A stretch of 11,073 nucleotides of DNA from Alphaproteobacteria bacterium. GTDB taxonomy: Bacteria; Pseudomonadota; Alphaproteobacteria; UBA8366. The notes under the pieces are model-generated. The model did not search any database. It had not been told where the DNA came from and was given only the letters and a program-made list of their open reading frames with translations. The number at the start of each line of letters is the position of its first letter. Within the stretch, counting starts at the first letter, position 1. The position numbers were made by a program, and so were the translations under genes. The stretch spans positions 1 through 11,073 of the forward strand of contig JABJCS010000362.1 in NCBI GenBank assembly GCA_018665505.1, in the 5' to 3' direction. Of this stretch, positions 1-6,822 are shown in pieces.

Positions 1-506
1 ACGAGAAAGATCCCTTTCGCGCGGCAATGGCCGTGCAGGGCCTCGACACGCACTATAAAACCCGGATCGTGCATATGGGGAAAGCCATCGACCCCTCCTT
101 CGCTATGTCCGCAGAAAAAGAAATGCGGGAGAACGCGCGCTATCGATGGCTTGGTGAGATACCCCGCTGGAGAGTCCGCCAGCGCATGGCCCGCGCCCGG
201 GCGATGGTTATCTCATCCCGCATGGAAGGCGGCGCCAATGTCGTCTCGGAGGCGATCATGGCGGGACTGCCGGTCATCGCCTCGAAGATCGACGGGAATG
301 TCGGCCTGCTCGGCGCCGATTACGAAGGGTATTACCCGGTTGAAGACGAGAATGCCCTGCGGGCATTGTTGATGCGATTGGAAGACGATCCGAAATTTTT
401 AAAGCGGCTGGCCGCGCAGATCCGCGCACTGAAATCAATGTTTACAGAGAAGCGCGAACTGGACGAATGGAAACGCGTTTTGAGCGAGCTCAACCAACCA
501 GCGTGA
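1..506 (+). CDS. senB: Selenosugar synthase SenB-type glycosyltransferase, C-terminal part (5' end outside window)
   Basis: The frame is open from the window edge (first whole codon at 3) to TGA at 504-506, about 168 residues. The first ATG at 27 is almost certainly internal, because family members are roughly twice this long. What is visible is the C-terminal Rossmann half of a GT-B glycosyltransferase: an S-S-R-M-E-G-G-A-N-V-V-S-E stretch carrying the family-4 E-x7-E nucleotide-sugar motif, then AGLPVIASKIDGNVGLLG and GYYPVED. This wording fits the SenB family (formerly TIGR04348) better than generic family-4 transferases. SenB joins selenophosphate to a UDP-sugar to give a 1-selenosugar, which SenA (an EgtB relative, expected upstream and not visible) couples to hercynine to form selenoneine. 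The neighbouring selD, which would supply selenophosphate, supports the call. The gene overlaps the 3' end of selD by 17 bases. The alternative is an unrelated family-4 glycosyltransferase. Confidence 0.76.
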   Translation, partial: EKDPFRAAMAVQGLDTHYKTRIVHMGKAIDPSFAMSAEKEMRENARYRWLGEIPRWRVRQRMARARAMVISSRMEGGANVVSEAIMAGLPVIASKIDGNVGLLGADYEGYYPVEDENALRALLMRLEDDPKFLKRLAAQIRALKSMFTEKRELDEWKRVLSELNQPA

Positions 507-2757
507 TGGGCTCAAGGTGATTGCTCTGCGGTAAGATACTGCCGACGATGGCCGCCGTCGGATAACCGGCCTTTCGCAGCGTATCGACGCAGTTTGCCGC
601 TTCCGCTTCCGGCACCGTGGCCAAAAGTCCGCCAGCGGTTTGCGGATCGAAAATCAACGGTAGAATTTCCGACTCGCGGCCGCCATTTGCGTCGCCTCGA
701 ATGGCGCGGCGCAGTCGGACGTTTTGCGGCTGCAAGGACGAAAAAATCCCGTTCCGCACACAGTCCAGCGCCCCGTCGAGTAACGGCAAGGCCTGCAATT
801 CCAACTCAACATCGACTTCCGACGGTTTGGCCATTTCAACCAAGTGGCCAAGAAGGCCGAAACCAGTCACATCGGTGCAGGCAGTCGCCCCTCCGGCGAA
901 GAGTATCTCCGAGCCGATTCGATTTGATTGTACCATCGACGCCAGCGCGTCATCGATCCACCGCCCTTTTGCGTCGCCACGCATGTCCGCTGCGAAGAGC
1001 GTTCCAGTGCCGATAGGTTTGGTCAGAATTAGTTTATCACCCGGCCGCATGCCGCCCTTACGCAGGATCTTCTCCCGATCGGCCAAGCCGTTGATCGAAA
1101 ATCCCAACGCCAACTCCGATGCTTCGCTCGTATGCCCGCCGACAAGTGACGCTCCCGCATCCGCCAGGACAGTCATCGCGCCCGACATCATGTGAAAGAG
1201 CGTCTCCTCGACCTTGGCTTCCGGCCCGAACGGAACCGATGCGATGGCGAGCGCCGATTGCGGCTCCGCTCCCATCGCAAACACATCGCCCAATGCATGA
1301 TTCGCGGCCACTTGACCGAAAATATATGGGTCGTCGACGAAGGCGCGGAAGAAATCGACCGTATGCACCATCACTTTACCCGGCGGTACTTCAACGACGG
1401 CAGCGTCATCCGGCTCGTTCAATCCGATCAAAATGTCGGGCCGCTTTACCGGCTCCAGCTGCTGCAAGGCACGGGAGAGAACATCGGTGCCGACCTTGGC
1501 CCCGCACCCGCCGCAGCGCATGGCGATGGCGGAGATTTCCTTCATCGCCGCCGCATCGGCCAGACCGGCGGCGATCTCCACTCCGGCTTCCTCTTCCATT
1601 TCCGGCAAGTCCTGGTACTTGCCCATCCAACGCAGATCGATCCAGTTCTTAAGCTTCCAGACCCATTCTCCCTCAAGCGCCAGGCCCCATTTTGACCCCA
1701 CCGCATATTTGTCCCCGGTAGATACGAGGCTGAGGAAATCGCTTTGCGGGCGGAACGGTTTCAACGGGCGGCCTGTCAGCGCGCGGCGCAAATTCTCCGC
1801 CAAGGGTGGTCCTTGCCGCACGGCGAACACGCCGGCTTTCGGCCGCGGATGAGTCGCAACAGAAGCGATATCGCCTGCCGCAAAAATATCCGGATGAGAT
1901 TCTGTCTCGAGCGTCTCCTTAACCGCAATAAAACCTCTATCGTCAAGTTCCAGCTTTGTATCGTTCTCGAGCCACGGCGCGGCCCCAGCTGGTGTCACCC
2001 AAAGAATTTCATCTAGCTTAAAATTAACGCCGTTTTCACACTCGATCGCACCGTCCGAGACGCCGATAACCTTATGACCCGTATGTACCTCAACTCCGCG
2101 TTCGCTTAGCACCCGGTTGAACCGGCGGCGCACCGACGGATTGTGGGATACGAGAATATCATCCGCATCCGTGAACAAATGAAAATTGATATGATCGGAG
2201 GTCCGCCCAGCTGCCGCAAAATCTCCGCGCAACCGGTGTTCTATCGCCAGTAAAACCTCGACACCGCCTGCACCCGCGCCAACGCCACCAATATGGATTT
2301 CACCTTCGTGGTCACGGACCCGGTCAAATAGGCCTTGCCAACGGGCGACGAAATTATTGATCGGCTTGACCGGTGTCACATGTTCCGCCGCGCCCGGCGT
2401 CTCCATATGGGGCGTGGAGCCCACGTTTACCGAAAGAATGTCGAACGCGACCGGTGGCCGGTTCCGGCAAATCACCTTCTTGTTCACATGGTCGATGCCG
2501 ACGGCCTCGTCATGATAAATACGGGCTCCCGCGAACATTGCGAGCGGCCGTAGATCAATGTGGGTTTCGTCAAATTCGTAGTGACCCGCGATATAGCCCG
2601 GCAACATACCTGAATACGGCGTTTGGACGTCCCGGGTAATCAATGTCACCCGCACACCCGCCAAAGGTTTCATACCGAATTTCTTCAACACGGCCACATG
2701 CGAATGCCCACCGCCGATGAGCACGAGATCTTTTACGACTGGAGTATCGGATTTCAT
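490..2757 (-). CDS. selD: Bifunctional FAD/NAD(P) oxidoreductase - selenide, water dikinase (SelD/SenC-type fusion)
   Basis: This is a 755-residue two-domain protein. Residues 1 to about 375 form a pyridine nucleotide-disulfide oxidoreductase of the NDH-2-like type. They carry an N-terminal dinucleotide motif (GGGHSH, 15-20), a second one (GGVGAGAGGVE, 157-167) and the FAD-site FAAGD (292-296). Residues from about 408 to the end are selenophosphate synthetase: RCGGCGAK with the probable catalytic pair Cys418 and Lys421, then EPDDAAV, VDFF, NHALGDVFAMGA, GGHTSEASE, TDVTGFGLLGH and DPQTAGG. The enzyme makes selenophosphate, AMP and phosphate from selenide, ATP and water. The active-site residue is Cys, not Sec. 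Such fusions are a known SelD form; the oxidoreductase may deliver reduced selenium, but that is inference. It lies 88 bases downstream of phnE on the same strand, so co-transcription is plausible. It converges on senB with a 17-base overlap. The product can feed selenoneine synthesis, selenouridine in tRNA (MnmH) or selenocysteine. Confidence 0.93.
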   Translation of the reverse strand: MKSDTPVVKDLVLIGGGHSHVAVLKKFGMKPLAGVRVTLITRDVQTPYSGMLPGYIAGHYEFDETHIDLRPLAMFAGARIYHDEAVGIDHVNKKVICRNRPPVAFDILSVNVGSTPHMETPGAAEHVTPVKPINNFVARWQGLFDRVRDHEGEIHIGGVGAGAGGVEVLLAIEHRLRGDFAAAGRTSDHINFHLFTDADDILVSHNPSVRRRFNRVLSERGVEVHTGHKVIGVSDGAIECENGVNFKLDEILWVTPAGAAPWLENDTKLELDDRGFIAVKETLETESHPDIFAAGDIASVATHPRPKAGVFAVRQGPPLAENLRRALTGRPLKPFRPQSDFLSLVSTGDKYAVGSKWGLALEGEWVWKLKNWIDLRWMGKYQDLPEMEEEAGVEIAAGLADAAAMKEISAIAMRCGGCGAKVGTDVLSRALQQLEPVKRPDILIGLNEPDDAAVVEVPPGKVMVHTVDFFRAFVDDPYIFGQVAANHALGDVFAMGAEPQSALAIASVPFGPEAKVEETLFHMMSGAMTVLADAGASLVGGHTSEASELALGFSINGLADREKILRKGGMRPGDKLILTKPIGTGTLFAADMRGDAKGRWIDDALASMVQSNRIGSEILFAGGATACTDVTGFGLLGHLVEMAKPSEVDVELELQALPLLDGALDCVRNGIFSSLQPQNVRLRRAIRGDANGGRESEILPLIFDPQTAGGLLATVPEAEAANCVDTLRKAGYPTAAIVGSILPQSNHLEPITLVG

Positions 2758-2845
2758 ACACTAAGACCTAACAAAGTACCGTTAACTCGACCATCAAAAG
2801 AATCACACCTTTGCGTCAGGCGACTTCCGGCTACGGCCTCAACGT

Positions 2846-3676
2846 TTATTTAAAGCGCTTTCGTAGGACGGCACTTAAAGCGTCCACGATGGTCACCATC
2901 ACCAAGATGGTAAGCAAAATTGCGAAGCATTCATTGTATTGCATCAAGCGCAGGCTCGCCATGAGCTCAAGACCGATGCCTCCAGCGCCTACCATCCCCA
3001 TTACCGTTGACGCTCGAAAGTTATACTCCCAGCGATACATCGCCACATCGGCGAATTGCGGCATCACTTGCGGCAATATGCCGTGGGTAATTACCTGTAT
3101 CTGATTGGCGCCTGCGGCGCGTGCCGCCTCAACCGGCGCCTCATGCGAATGCTCAATCGCTTCCGAAAAGAACTTGCCCACCATCCCGATGGAGTGGAGG
3201 CCAAGTGCCAATACACCCGGAAGGGCGCCGAAGCCAACCGCGGCCACGAAAACGATCCCCATAATCAATTCGGGTATGGACCGGAATATATTGAGAATAC
3301 CGCGTGCAATACGATAGACGGTCGGATTTGGCGTCGTATTCCGCGCGGCAAGTACCCCCAACGGCAACGACAGCACGATCGAGAGCGCCGTACCGGCAAT
3401 ACTCATCGCGATCGTATCGATCATGGGGCGCACCCAGCTTTCCACCTCGGTGAAATCGGGCGGAAACATTTCTGTCAGCAAGGTACCGATCGCCGGGATG
3501 CCATCCGACATACGTTGCACGTCGAGCAAGTCAGTAAGCCAAGCGCAGAACAAAACTGCGAGGAAGACTAGTCCCACCTGGATCCCGCTCCGGCGCCAGC
3601 CCCGGCGTTCGATCAAAAGGATTTCGTCCGCGTTTTGCGGCGGATCGCCTTTAACCCTTTCTACATCGCTTACCAT
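2846..3676 (-). CDS. phnE: PhnE-like ABC transporter permease
   Basis: A 276-residue inner-membrane permease of the phosphonate/phosphite/oxyanion ABC family. It has a first hydrophobic segment at about 32-51, further membrane spans at about 85-110, 134-165, 222-243 and 250-271, and the cytoplasmic EAA coupling loop at about 183-203 (EAARAAGANQ, then HGILPQ) that docks on the ATPase. The C-terminal part (YRWEYNFRAST, then GMVGAGGIG) is typical of PhnE. The ATG has a GAGG close upstream and a GAAGG a little further away. The length is normal for the family. It is the last transporter gene of phnC-phnD-phnE, 43 bases after phnD and 88 bases before selD. The substrate cannot be read from the permease; phosphonate, phosphite, phosphate and other oxyanions are all handled by this family. 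The selD/senB neighbourhood makes a selenium oxyanion possible. Confidence 0.9.
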   Translation of the reverse strand: MVSDVERVKGDPPQNADEILLIERRGWRRSGIQVGLVFLAVLFCAWLTDLLDVQRMSDGIPAIGTLLTEMFPPDFTEVESWVRPMIDTIAMSIAGTALSIVLSLPLGVLAARNTTPNPTVYRIARGILNIFRSIPELIMGIVFVAAVGFGALPGVLALGLHSIGMVGKFFSEAIEHSHEAPVEAARAAGANQIQVITHGILPQVMPQFADVAMYRWEYNFRASTVMGMVGAGGIGLELMASLRLMQYNECFAILLTILVMVTIVDALSAVLRKRFK

Positions 3677-3719
3677 GGCCTCACGCCTTCGCGGGTGTCA
3701 GATACAATTTTCAACCTGG

Positions 3720-4574
3720 CTACTTAGTTAGGTTGAGTTTCTTCGACAGATCTCGGATTACGTCGTAATGCGCATCCGTCATGGCGCCAAAGCCTTGCGC
3801 TTTAAAGGGCTTAAGAACCTTCTTGTCTTTCAGGCTGGTGAATGCATTTCGGATCGCGTCCTTCAACTCTGGCTTCAGGTCGCTGCGCATCGCCCACGGA
3901 TACTGCGGATACGGCTTAGAAACCTGAAGGACATTCACCTTATCGAGACTGATGACTTCGCGCTTCACCAGCGTTTCGAAGATTGGCTTACTCAAGCCAC
4001 CGGCCTGTGCGTGTCCGTTCTGGACGGCAAGTGCGACGGCATCGTGCGCGCCGAGAAAGTTCTCCTTGTAGTCCTTTTTCGTCTCGAGACCGTTATCGAG
4101 AAGCATCTTCTTTGGGATGAGATGGCTAGACGTGGAGGCAATATCACCATATGCGACTTCCTTACCTTTTACATCCGAGACCGTATTAATGCCCGCCGCC
4201 TTATTGCCGATTAGGACCGCGTGATATGTCGTGCTGCCCTTCTTCATACGTGCTGCAAAAGGTTCGATATTGGCTTTCGTTTTCGCGAGCGTGTAGGACA
4301 GTGGTCCGAAATAGCCCAATTCCAGTCTGCCAAACCGCATGGCTTCGATCATCGACGAATAGTCCGTCGTGACGACGATTTTGACCTTCTTGCCCAGTTT
4401 GGATTCCAGGTAATCCTTCAAGCCTTGGTTTTGCTTAATGATCGTAGCCGCGTCTTCATCCGGCAGAAGCGCGACCCGCAACGTGTCTGGATCACTATCC
4501 GCCGCTTGGACGGCGATGTTCAGACTGAAAACAGCGAACAAAGTCGCAAAGATTGTTGTTATTTTTCGTATCAT
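3720..4574 (-). CDS. phnD: PhnD-like periplasmic substrate-binding protein of an oxyanion ABC transporter
   Basis: A 284-residue protein with a Sec signal peptide (basic MIRK, a hydrophobic stretch to about residue 20, likely cleavage after AVQA at 24). It is followed by a two-lobe binding protein: RVALLPDED, DYSSMIEAMRFGRLELGYFGP at about 71-91, a ligand-loop-like ASTSSHLIP (146-154), GAHDAVALAV (175-184) and PYPQYPW (221-227). The STSS stretch corresponds to the STSG oxyanion loop of classical PhnD. The segment after GAHDAV reads AGGLSKPIF, without the acidic residues that bind the aminoalkyl phosphonate in E. coli PhnD, so the ligand may be a simple oxyanion. The family includes phosphite-binding PtxB and the arsenite sensor AioX, so ligand range is broad. 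GAGG at 4585-4588 lies ten bases before the ATG and supports this start. It sits 47 bases after phnC and 43 before phnE. Confidence 0.88.
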   Translation of the reverse strand: MIRKITTIFATLFAVFSLNIAVQAADSDPDTLRVALLPDEDAATIIKQNQGLKDYLESKLGKKVKIVVTTDYSSMIEAMRFGRLELGYFGPLSYTLAKTKANIEPFAARMKKGSTTYHAVLIGNKAAGINTVSDVKGKEVAYGDIASTSSHLIPKKMLLDNGLETKKDYKENFLGAHDAVALAVQNGHAQAGGLSKPIFETLVKREVISLDKVNVLQVSKPYPQYPWAMRSDLKPELKDAIRNAFTSLKDKKVLKPFKAQGFGAMTDAHYDVIRDLSKKLNLTK

Positions 4575-4621
4575 CGTCAGTTGACCTCAAGTTCGGATGG
4601 GAAATAGGAGTTTAGATTTAA

Positions 4622-5395
4622 CTAATCGGCCGCTTCGGCCGAATAAGCGTCCGCGTCTGCAGGTGTCTTCCGTTCATAAATTTTGTCGAGCGCAGCGTCC
4701 CCCAATGCGCCCGGCGGACCGTCGAAAACGACTTCACCATCGTTCAAGCCGATAATCCGGTCGGCGAACGCCTTCGCGAGATCGACCTGGTGAAGGCTGA
4801 CAATCGTAGGAATTTCATCTTGTTTCGTTATTTCGTGCAGCATTCCAAGGACACGGTGCGCCGTTTCCGGATCGAGGCTCGCCACAGGCTCATCCGCGAG
4901 AATGAGATTTGGCTGCTGCGCGATCGCCCGGGCGATGCCGACGCGCTGCTGTTGGCCGCCGCTCAAATTGTAAACTCGCTGCAAGGCCCGTGAGAGCAAT
5001 CCCACCCTGTCCAGACAGTCAAGCGCCAGACGTCGGTCCACTTGCGCGAACGGAAAGAGTGTCCGCCACATCGAATATTGGCCCACCCGGCCGACCAAGA
5101 CATTCAGCAAGCAAGTGTATCGGCCAATCAACTGATGCTGTTGGAAAATCATCGCAGTCTGCCGCCGGTGTTTCCGGAGATTTTCTGTCTTTTCCAGCGT
5201 CTCGAGGCCGTCAACCACAACGGACCCGCTGGTCGGAGCGACAAGATGGTTTAGGCTTCGCAAAAGGGTTGATTTTCCGGCACCAGATAGCCCAAGCAGG
5301 ACCGTAAAAGCACGCCGTTCGAAAGCCAGGGTTGTCGGCTTCAATCCGACCACACCGTTCGGGTACACGACCTCGGCGGCTTTCAGCTGCAGCAT
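4622..5395 (-). CDS. phnC: PhnC-like ABC transporter ATP-binding protein
   Basis: A 257-residue cytoplasmic ATPase that powers the importer with PhnD and PhnE. All nucleotide-site motifs are present: Walker [10 protein letters not shown] (35-43), Q-loop near [11 protein letters not shown] (84-94), ABC signature LSGGQQQR (144-151), Walker B LILADEP followed by VASLDP (164-175), and the switch histidine in SLHQVD (His202). The [22 protein letters not shown] segment is characteristic of PhnC rather than of PstB or amino-acid ATPases. It is the first gene of the minus-strand unit and faces a divergent promoter region. No convincing Shine-Dalgarno sequence precedes its ATG (the mRNA reads AACGTTACCCC just before it), but the protein begins where the family normally begins. 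Its use for selenium compounds rather than phosphonate is inferred only from neighbours. Confidence 0.92.
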   Translation of the reverse strand: MLQLKAAEVVYPNGVVGLKPTTLAFERRAFTVLLGLSGAGKSTLLRSLNHLVAPTSGSVVVDGLETLEKTENLRKHRRQTAMIFQQHQLIGRYTCLLNVLVGRVGQYSMWRTLFPFAQVDRRLALDCLDRVGLLSRALQRVYNLSGGQQQRVGIARAIAQQPNLILADEPVASLDPETAHRVLGMLHEITKQDEIPTIVSLHQVDLAKAFADRIIGLNDGEVVFDGPPGALGDAALDKIYERKTPADADAYSAEAAD

Positions 5396-5463
5396 GGGGT
5401 AACGTTAGAATTCATAATTTTCCGATAACAAATTAACGCCAGCCGACGGCAACGCTAATAATT

Positions 5464-5522
5464 AGCTACTTAAATCAAGATTAAATGACATTTTGCTCGT
5501 TAGCTATAAACATCAAGTAGCT
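5464..5522. repeat. 8-bp inverted repeat AGCTACTT ... AAGTAGCT in the divergent region
   Basis: AGCTACTT (5464-5471) and its exact complement AAGTAGCT (5515-5522) are separated by 43 bases. Each arm overlaps a copy of the TAGCT element, and a further TAGCTA lies between them (5501-5506). The arms are too far apart for an efficient RNA hairpin, so a pair of protein-binding half-sites is the more natural reading. In AT-rich DNA an 8-bp match of this kind can also arise by chance. Confidence 0.3.
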
Positions 5523-5562
5523 TCCGACTTTTTTCTGGCGCCAAGGCCTCGCCCTCTGGACG

Positions 5563-5589
5563 TTGAATTGAATACAATTGGCCTAGAAT
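5563..5589 (+). promoter_or_regulatory. Possible sigma-70 promoter of the PLP enzyme gene
   Basis: TTGAAT (5563-5568) and TAGAAT (5584-5589) resemble -35 and -10 boxes, but they are only 15 bases apart, which is shorter than ideal. The predicted start would leave an untranslated leader of roughly 27 bases before the ATG at 5623. The short inverted repeat AATTG-N4-CAATT lies between the boxes and could be an operator. Confidence 0.25.
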
Positions 5590-5609
5590 CATTAACTCAA
5601 TGAACTTTC

Positions 5610-5614
5610 AAGGT
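5610..5614 (+). promoter_or_regulatory. Ribosome binding site (AAGGT) of the PLP enzyme gene
   Basis: AAGGT lies eight bases before the ATG at 5623. The next in-frame ATG candidates are far inside the protein, so this site fixes the start. Confidence 0.6.
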
Positions 5615-5622
5615 CATTTATT

Positions 5623-6819
5623 ATGCCCCTCGATCTAGACCTAATTTCCGAGCAATTCCCCGGCGCCGCCAACCAAATTTATTTGAATTGCGCCGCACGC
5701 GGCCTCACCCCGCGTGCCGCGCGTGCAGCCGTGGATGCGGTCCTTGATGGCGGGATGGATGGCAGTGGCGACAAAGATGCCATGTTTGGCTCCGTGGAGC
5801 GTGTCCGCAGCGGTTTGGCCCGCATGATCCATGCCGAGGACGACGAAATAGCGATCACAAAAAATGTATCCGAAGGTCTCAATGCGATCATCGCAGCGCT
5901 AGATTTAAAGGCAGGCGATAATGTGGTGCTCTGCCCCGATTTGGAACACCCGAACAATGTCTATCCATGGCTCCACCTGCGGGAACGATTAGGCGTCGAA
6001 GTACGCACTGTCGCCGGTGAGAACGGACACATTCCGGTCGAACTCATGATCGACGCCATGGATGAGCGCACCCGATGCGTCACCGTGGCGTCCGTGAGCT
6101 TTTCACCTGGATTTCGGACCGATATGGCGCCGCTCGGCGCGGCATGCCGAGATCGCGGCGCCTTTTTTCTCGTCGACGGAGTGCAATCCGTCGGTATTGT
6201 CGAGACTGATGTTGATGCTCTGAAGATCGACGGATTGGCGGTCTCGACCCAGAAAGGGTTGCTAGGTCTTTATGGCATGGGGCTGGTGTATTGCCGCCGA
6301 GATTGGGCCGAGCGGTTGGCACCGGTCTATCTCGCGCGCTTTGGCGTCGATCTTGGCGACGGTGCCCATGAAGCGGCTTTAGGATCGGACAATTACAAAC
6401 TGATGCCGGGTGCGCGCCGCTTCGATCTTGGCAACCACAACTACGTGGGCGCGGCGGCGGCGGCCGAATCCATTGATTTGCTGAACAATATCGGAATTCC
6501 CGAGATCGAGGCTCATGTCGGCGATCTGACCAGACGCCTTGCATCAGGCTTACTCGAACTCGATCTACCCGTGGCAGGCGGTGAGCCCGGTGCCCATCTC
6601 ACGAGCCTGATCTGTGTCGGCCGGGACGGCGGCGGTCACGATTCAACCGATGATGCGGAAATGGCTTCCCTCTCCAACTTTCTTTTGGAGAACAACGTGA
6701 AGCATTCGATCCGCAAAGGTCGGATTCGCCTCTCGCTGCATCTTTACAACACCGAAGAAGACGTCGCCGAAGTGCTTGCTCTCGCGAAATCGTGGCGCGG
6801 AGCGAGAGCCGCCGCCTAA
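5623..6819 (+). CDS. Class V aminotransferase-fold PLP enzyme without a desulfurase cysteine loop
   Basis: This 398-residue protein has the fold-type I, class V layout. YLNCAARGLTP (20-30) is followed by EHPNNVYPW (108-116) with His109 at the PLP-stacking position, the PLP-nitrogen Asp185 in VDGVQS with Gln188, and STQKG with the Schiff-base lysine Lys211. GRIRLSLHLYNT (366-377) has Arg369 at the substrate carboxylate position. These are hallmarks of the SufS/CsdA, selenocysteine lyase and isopenicillin-N epimerase relatives. In SufS a loop with the persulfide cysteine (RTGHHC) precedes the R-x-S-x-x-x-Y-N-T block. Here the chain passes directly from NNVKHSIRKG into GRIRLS, so the loop and its cysteine are missing, and normal cysteine desulfurase activity is unlikely. 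E. coli CsdB/SufS keeps selenocysteine lyase activity without this cysteine, so C-Se (or EgtE-like C-S) lyase activity is possible. It is divergent from phnC and ends three bases before the convergent purC stop. The substrate is unknown. Confidence 0.85.
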   Translation: MPLDLDLISEQFPGAANQIYLNCAARGLTPRAARAAVDAVLDGGMDGSGDKDAMFGSVERVRSGLARMIHAEDDEIAITKNVSEGLNAIIAALDLKAGDNVVLCPDLEHPNNVYPWLHLRERLGVEVRTVAGENGHIPVELMIDAMDERTRCVTVASVSFSPGFRTDMAPLGAACRDRGAFFLVDGVQSVGIVETDVDALKIDGLAVSTQKGLLGLYGMGLVYCRRDWAERLAPVYLARFGVDLGDGAHEAALGSDNYKLMPGARRFDLGNHNYVGAAAAAESIDLLNNIGIPEIEAHVGDLTRRLASGLLELDLPVAGGEPGAHLTSLICVGRDGGGHDSTDDAEMASLSNFLLENNVKHSIRKGRIRLSLHLYNTEEDVAEVLALAKSWRGARAAA

Positions 6820-6822
6820 GGT

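Larger units (their letters stand above)
5396..5622. promoter_or_regulatory. Divergent AT-rich intergenic region between phnC and the PLP enzyme gene
   Basis: These 227 bases hold no credible gene and are visibly AT-rich compared with the flanking coding DNA, especially 5400-5520. They must carry the promoters for both the minus-strand transporter unit and the plus-strand PLP enzyme. TTAGCTA occurs twice, at 5462-5468 and 5500-5506, and the related GTAGCTT occurs at 5518-5523 region, so a repeated operator is possible. AATTG and CAATT at 5566-5570 and 5575-5579 form a short inverted repeat inside the likely plus-strand promoter. I see no riboswitch-like fold or terminator that I could defend. 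Confidence 0.6.

Noticed and set aside
1450..1540. Possible selenocysteine codon in the SelD active site
   Set aside because: The active-site motif reads RCGGCGAK with ordinary cysteine codons and there is no in-frame TGA, so this SelD is not a selenoprotein.
594..1695. Several plus-strand open frames of 140-190 codons inside selD
   Set aside because: They overlap one another in different frames, are rich in Arg/Pro/Ser as shadow frames are, and lie opposite conserved SelD motifs.
2758..2845. Rho-independent terminator between phnE and selD
   Set aside because: Only a very short GGC/GCC pairing is possible and no T run follows on the minus strand, so read-through from phnE into selD is more likely.
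2846..5395. A plain phosphonate uptake and degradation locus
   Set aside because: Only the importer is present. No C-P lyase, phosphonatase or phosphite dehydrogenase gene is visible, so the phn names are used for family only. The idea is not excluded outside the window.
5623..6819. Ordinary SufS/IscS-type cysteine desulfurase
   Set aside because: The loop with the persulfide cysteine before the R-x-S-x-x-x-Y-N-T block is absent, and no suf or isc genes are nearby.
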